Positions 4,247 to 5,397 of a DNA stretch of 5,397 nt are shown here, piece after piece. Numbering within the stretch: the stretch's first letter is position 1; every line of letters starts with the position of its first letter. The notes beneath the pieces are model-generated. The model was not told the origin of the DNA and searched no databases. It saw only the letters and a program-made list of their open reading frames with translations. The position numbers and the translations under genes are program-made. Origin of the DNA: Chlamydiota bacterium (GTDB taxonomy: Bacteria; Chlamydiota; Chlamydiia; Chlamydiales; JAJFMB01); assembly GCA_021772355.1 (NCBI GenBank), contig JAJFMB010000007.1, positions 1 to 5,397 of the forward strand, read 5' to 3'.

Positions 4247-5397
4247 TCAGTCTTTTCTGAGGATCCCAATAAGGGAAAAAGAGTGTTTGCTTGAGAGTTT
4301 TGGTTCGGATGATTTAATTTTTCTCAAAAGATTTTCCGTTTGTTTCTGAAGAGATAGTTCAGAGCTTTCTTTAAATTCCTCGGAAAAAATTTCTTGTTGA
4401 ATCTCGTCATTAGAGATCAAACTATTGAGAAAAATAAGATCTTGAGGGTGCCACTCTTTTATTTCTTCATGGAATTCGGCTTCAGGATCAACGCCAAGTG
4501 CACTGTTACTTTGCGAAGTTTTCTCAGGAACTTTGGTTTTTTCGGGTATGATCCAGAGGTTGTTAAAATCGCAAGAGAGAATTTGTATCTGATTTTCCTC
4601 GGGATTTAAAATGAGGTAGGAGAGGGAAAATGTAGGCATAGAAGCGTCTTGTATCACCATGTCATTTAGAGTTGTAATCAGTTCTTCTGGTTGATCGGAA
4701 AGTCGTGAGAGAACTCGTGTCATGCCCTTAAGAATAGAAGTGACGATCATTCCTTCAGGGCCTTTAGTCTTACATTCAGCCAATATAATCCCATATTTGT
4801 TGTCTGCAAGAGTAACAAAATCGCAATAAAGATTTGATGCATTACTGCCTTTGTGATGAATAAGACTGATTTCTAGCGAAGGCCACTCAGGAGCTGCTAG
4901 AGGTGTTAAAGATAAGTTTGCACGTTGCATATTCTCAGCAAGCTCGCTGAGGGCATCACCTGGTTTTTTCTCTTTTTGCAGAGATGTGGAGTTGAGATAT
5001 GCCGATATGTCCGTAATAAAATCGACAATATCTTGATAACGGTTCTCGGGGTTAGGTTGGAGTGCCTTATGTAAAATATTTTGTAGGCCTTCAGGTAATA
5101 CATTCAAGTGGATTTGTCCATGGCTCAATTTTCCTGTCACTAATTCGTAAGCGACAATTCCAAGGGAGTAAATGTCTGAGGGATAGGATACCGTATCAGG
5201 ATTGTCTCTTTGCTCGGGACTCATGTAGATGGGTGTTCCGATAATGCGTTGTTTGGGAGGTTCGTCCGGATTGGGCTTTTCTGTAAGAAGCTGCGCGATT
5301 CCAAAATCGATCACTTTAACTTCGCCGGAATCGGTAATTAAAATATTTTCAGGTTTAAGGTCGCGGTGAATGATCCCATGGGTGTGTAGGTGGCAAA
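4247..5397 (-). CDS. pkn5: Pkn5-like Ser/Thr protein kinase with C-terminal degenerate PP2C/SpoIIE-like domain (N-terminus outside the window)
   Basis: The last 382 residues are visible; the frame is open to the right edge, so the ATP-binding N-lobe is missing. Kinase C-lobe motifs are intact: catalytic loop HRDLKPEN (5368-5345), VIDFG (DFG at 5308-5300), TPIYMSPEQ in the APE position, SDIYSLG of helix F and a late NRYQD Arg. This predicts an active Hanks-type Ser/Thr kinase. From about 4921 the sequence follows a SpoIIE/RsbU-type PP2C pattern: LSLTPLAAPEWPSLEIS, SNLYCDF in the GGDxxD place, AECKTKG in the GDVxGxG place, SALGVDPEAEF in the PLG place and QDLIFLNSL where LxxLxTDG is expected. 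Most metal-binding Asp positions are substituted, so phosphatase activity is doubtful. In Chlamydia pkn5 sits between sctQ and sctC and has been reported as a T3S substrate. The symbol is assigned by synteny and architecture. The TGA stop at 4249-4247 is followed by 235 bp without a gene. Confidence 0.88.
   Translation of the reverse strand, partial: CHLHTHGIIHRDLKPENILITDSGEVKVIDFGIAQLLTEKPNPDEPPKQRIIGTPIYMSPEQRDNPDTVSYPSDIYSLGIVAYELVTGKLSHGQIHLNVLPEGLQNILHKALQPNPENRYQDIVDFITDISAYLNSTSLQKEKKPGDALSELAENMQRANLSLTPLAAPEWPSLEISLIHHKGSNASNLYCDFVTLADNKYGIILAECKTKGPEGMIVTSILKGMTRVLSRLSDQPEELITTLNDMVIQDASMPTFSLSYLILNPEENQIQILSCDFNNLWIIPEKTKVPEKTSQSNSALGVDPEAEFHEEIKEWHPQDLIFLNSLISNDEIQQEIFSEEFKESSELSLQKQTENLLRKIKSSEPKLSSKHSFSLIGILRKD

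Noticed and set aside
4394..4609. Plus-strand open frame of 71 codons opposite the phosphatase-like domain
   Set aside because: It is antisense to a coding frame with clear family motifs, with no ribosome binding site or known motif.

Overview
The window reads almost entirely from the minus strand and looks like part of a chromosomal type III secretion (T3S) locus of a chlamydia, most likely an environmental (Parachlamydiales-type) member rather than a Chlamydia sensu stricto. The argument is gene order plus content. A Ser/Thr protein kinase is followed by a large secretin of about 930 residues with a long charged N-terminal linker, which is the pkn5-sctC (yscC/cdsC) order known from Chlamydia (CT673-CT674). 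The lineage call is inference: the secretin carries inserts I do not recall from C. trachomatis, and the two downstream genes are not what follows yscC there.

In transcription order (high to low coordinates): (1) 5397-4247, the C-terminal 382 residues of a Pkn5-like kinase with intact HRD and DFG motifs, fused to a SpoIIE/RsbU-type PP2C-fold domain whose metal-binding motifs look eroded. (2) 4246-4012, a 235-bp intergenic region, AT-rich in places, with a TTGACA hexamer, two small inverted repeats and a 19-codon upstream reading frame that runs across the sctC start. (3) 4011-1222, the T3S outer-membrane secretin SctC, with N domains, three Trp-containing repeats inserted between two of them, the secretin barrel domain, and a Gly-rich loop encoded by a (GGC)7 microsatellite. 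(4) 1244-276, a Cys-rich TPR lipoprotein with a hydrophobic C-terminal domain, overlapping sctC by 23 bp. (5) 276 to the left edge, the N-terminal part of a small signal-peptide-bearing protein with a YidD-like domain, overlapping the lipoprotein gene by one base (TAATG).

The tight overlaps suggest that sctC, the lipoprotein and the YidD-like gene are translated from one message. The main idea to test is that the last two help target or assemble the secretin, since a classical pilotin is not obvious for chlamydial SctC. The kinase would act upstream as a regulator or secreted effector. I see no convincing plus-strand gene, RNA gene, mobile element or CRISPR array.
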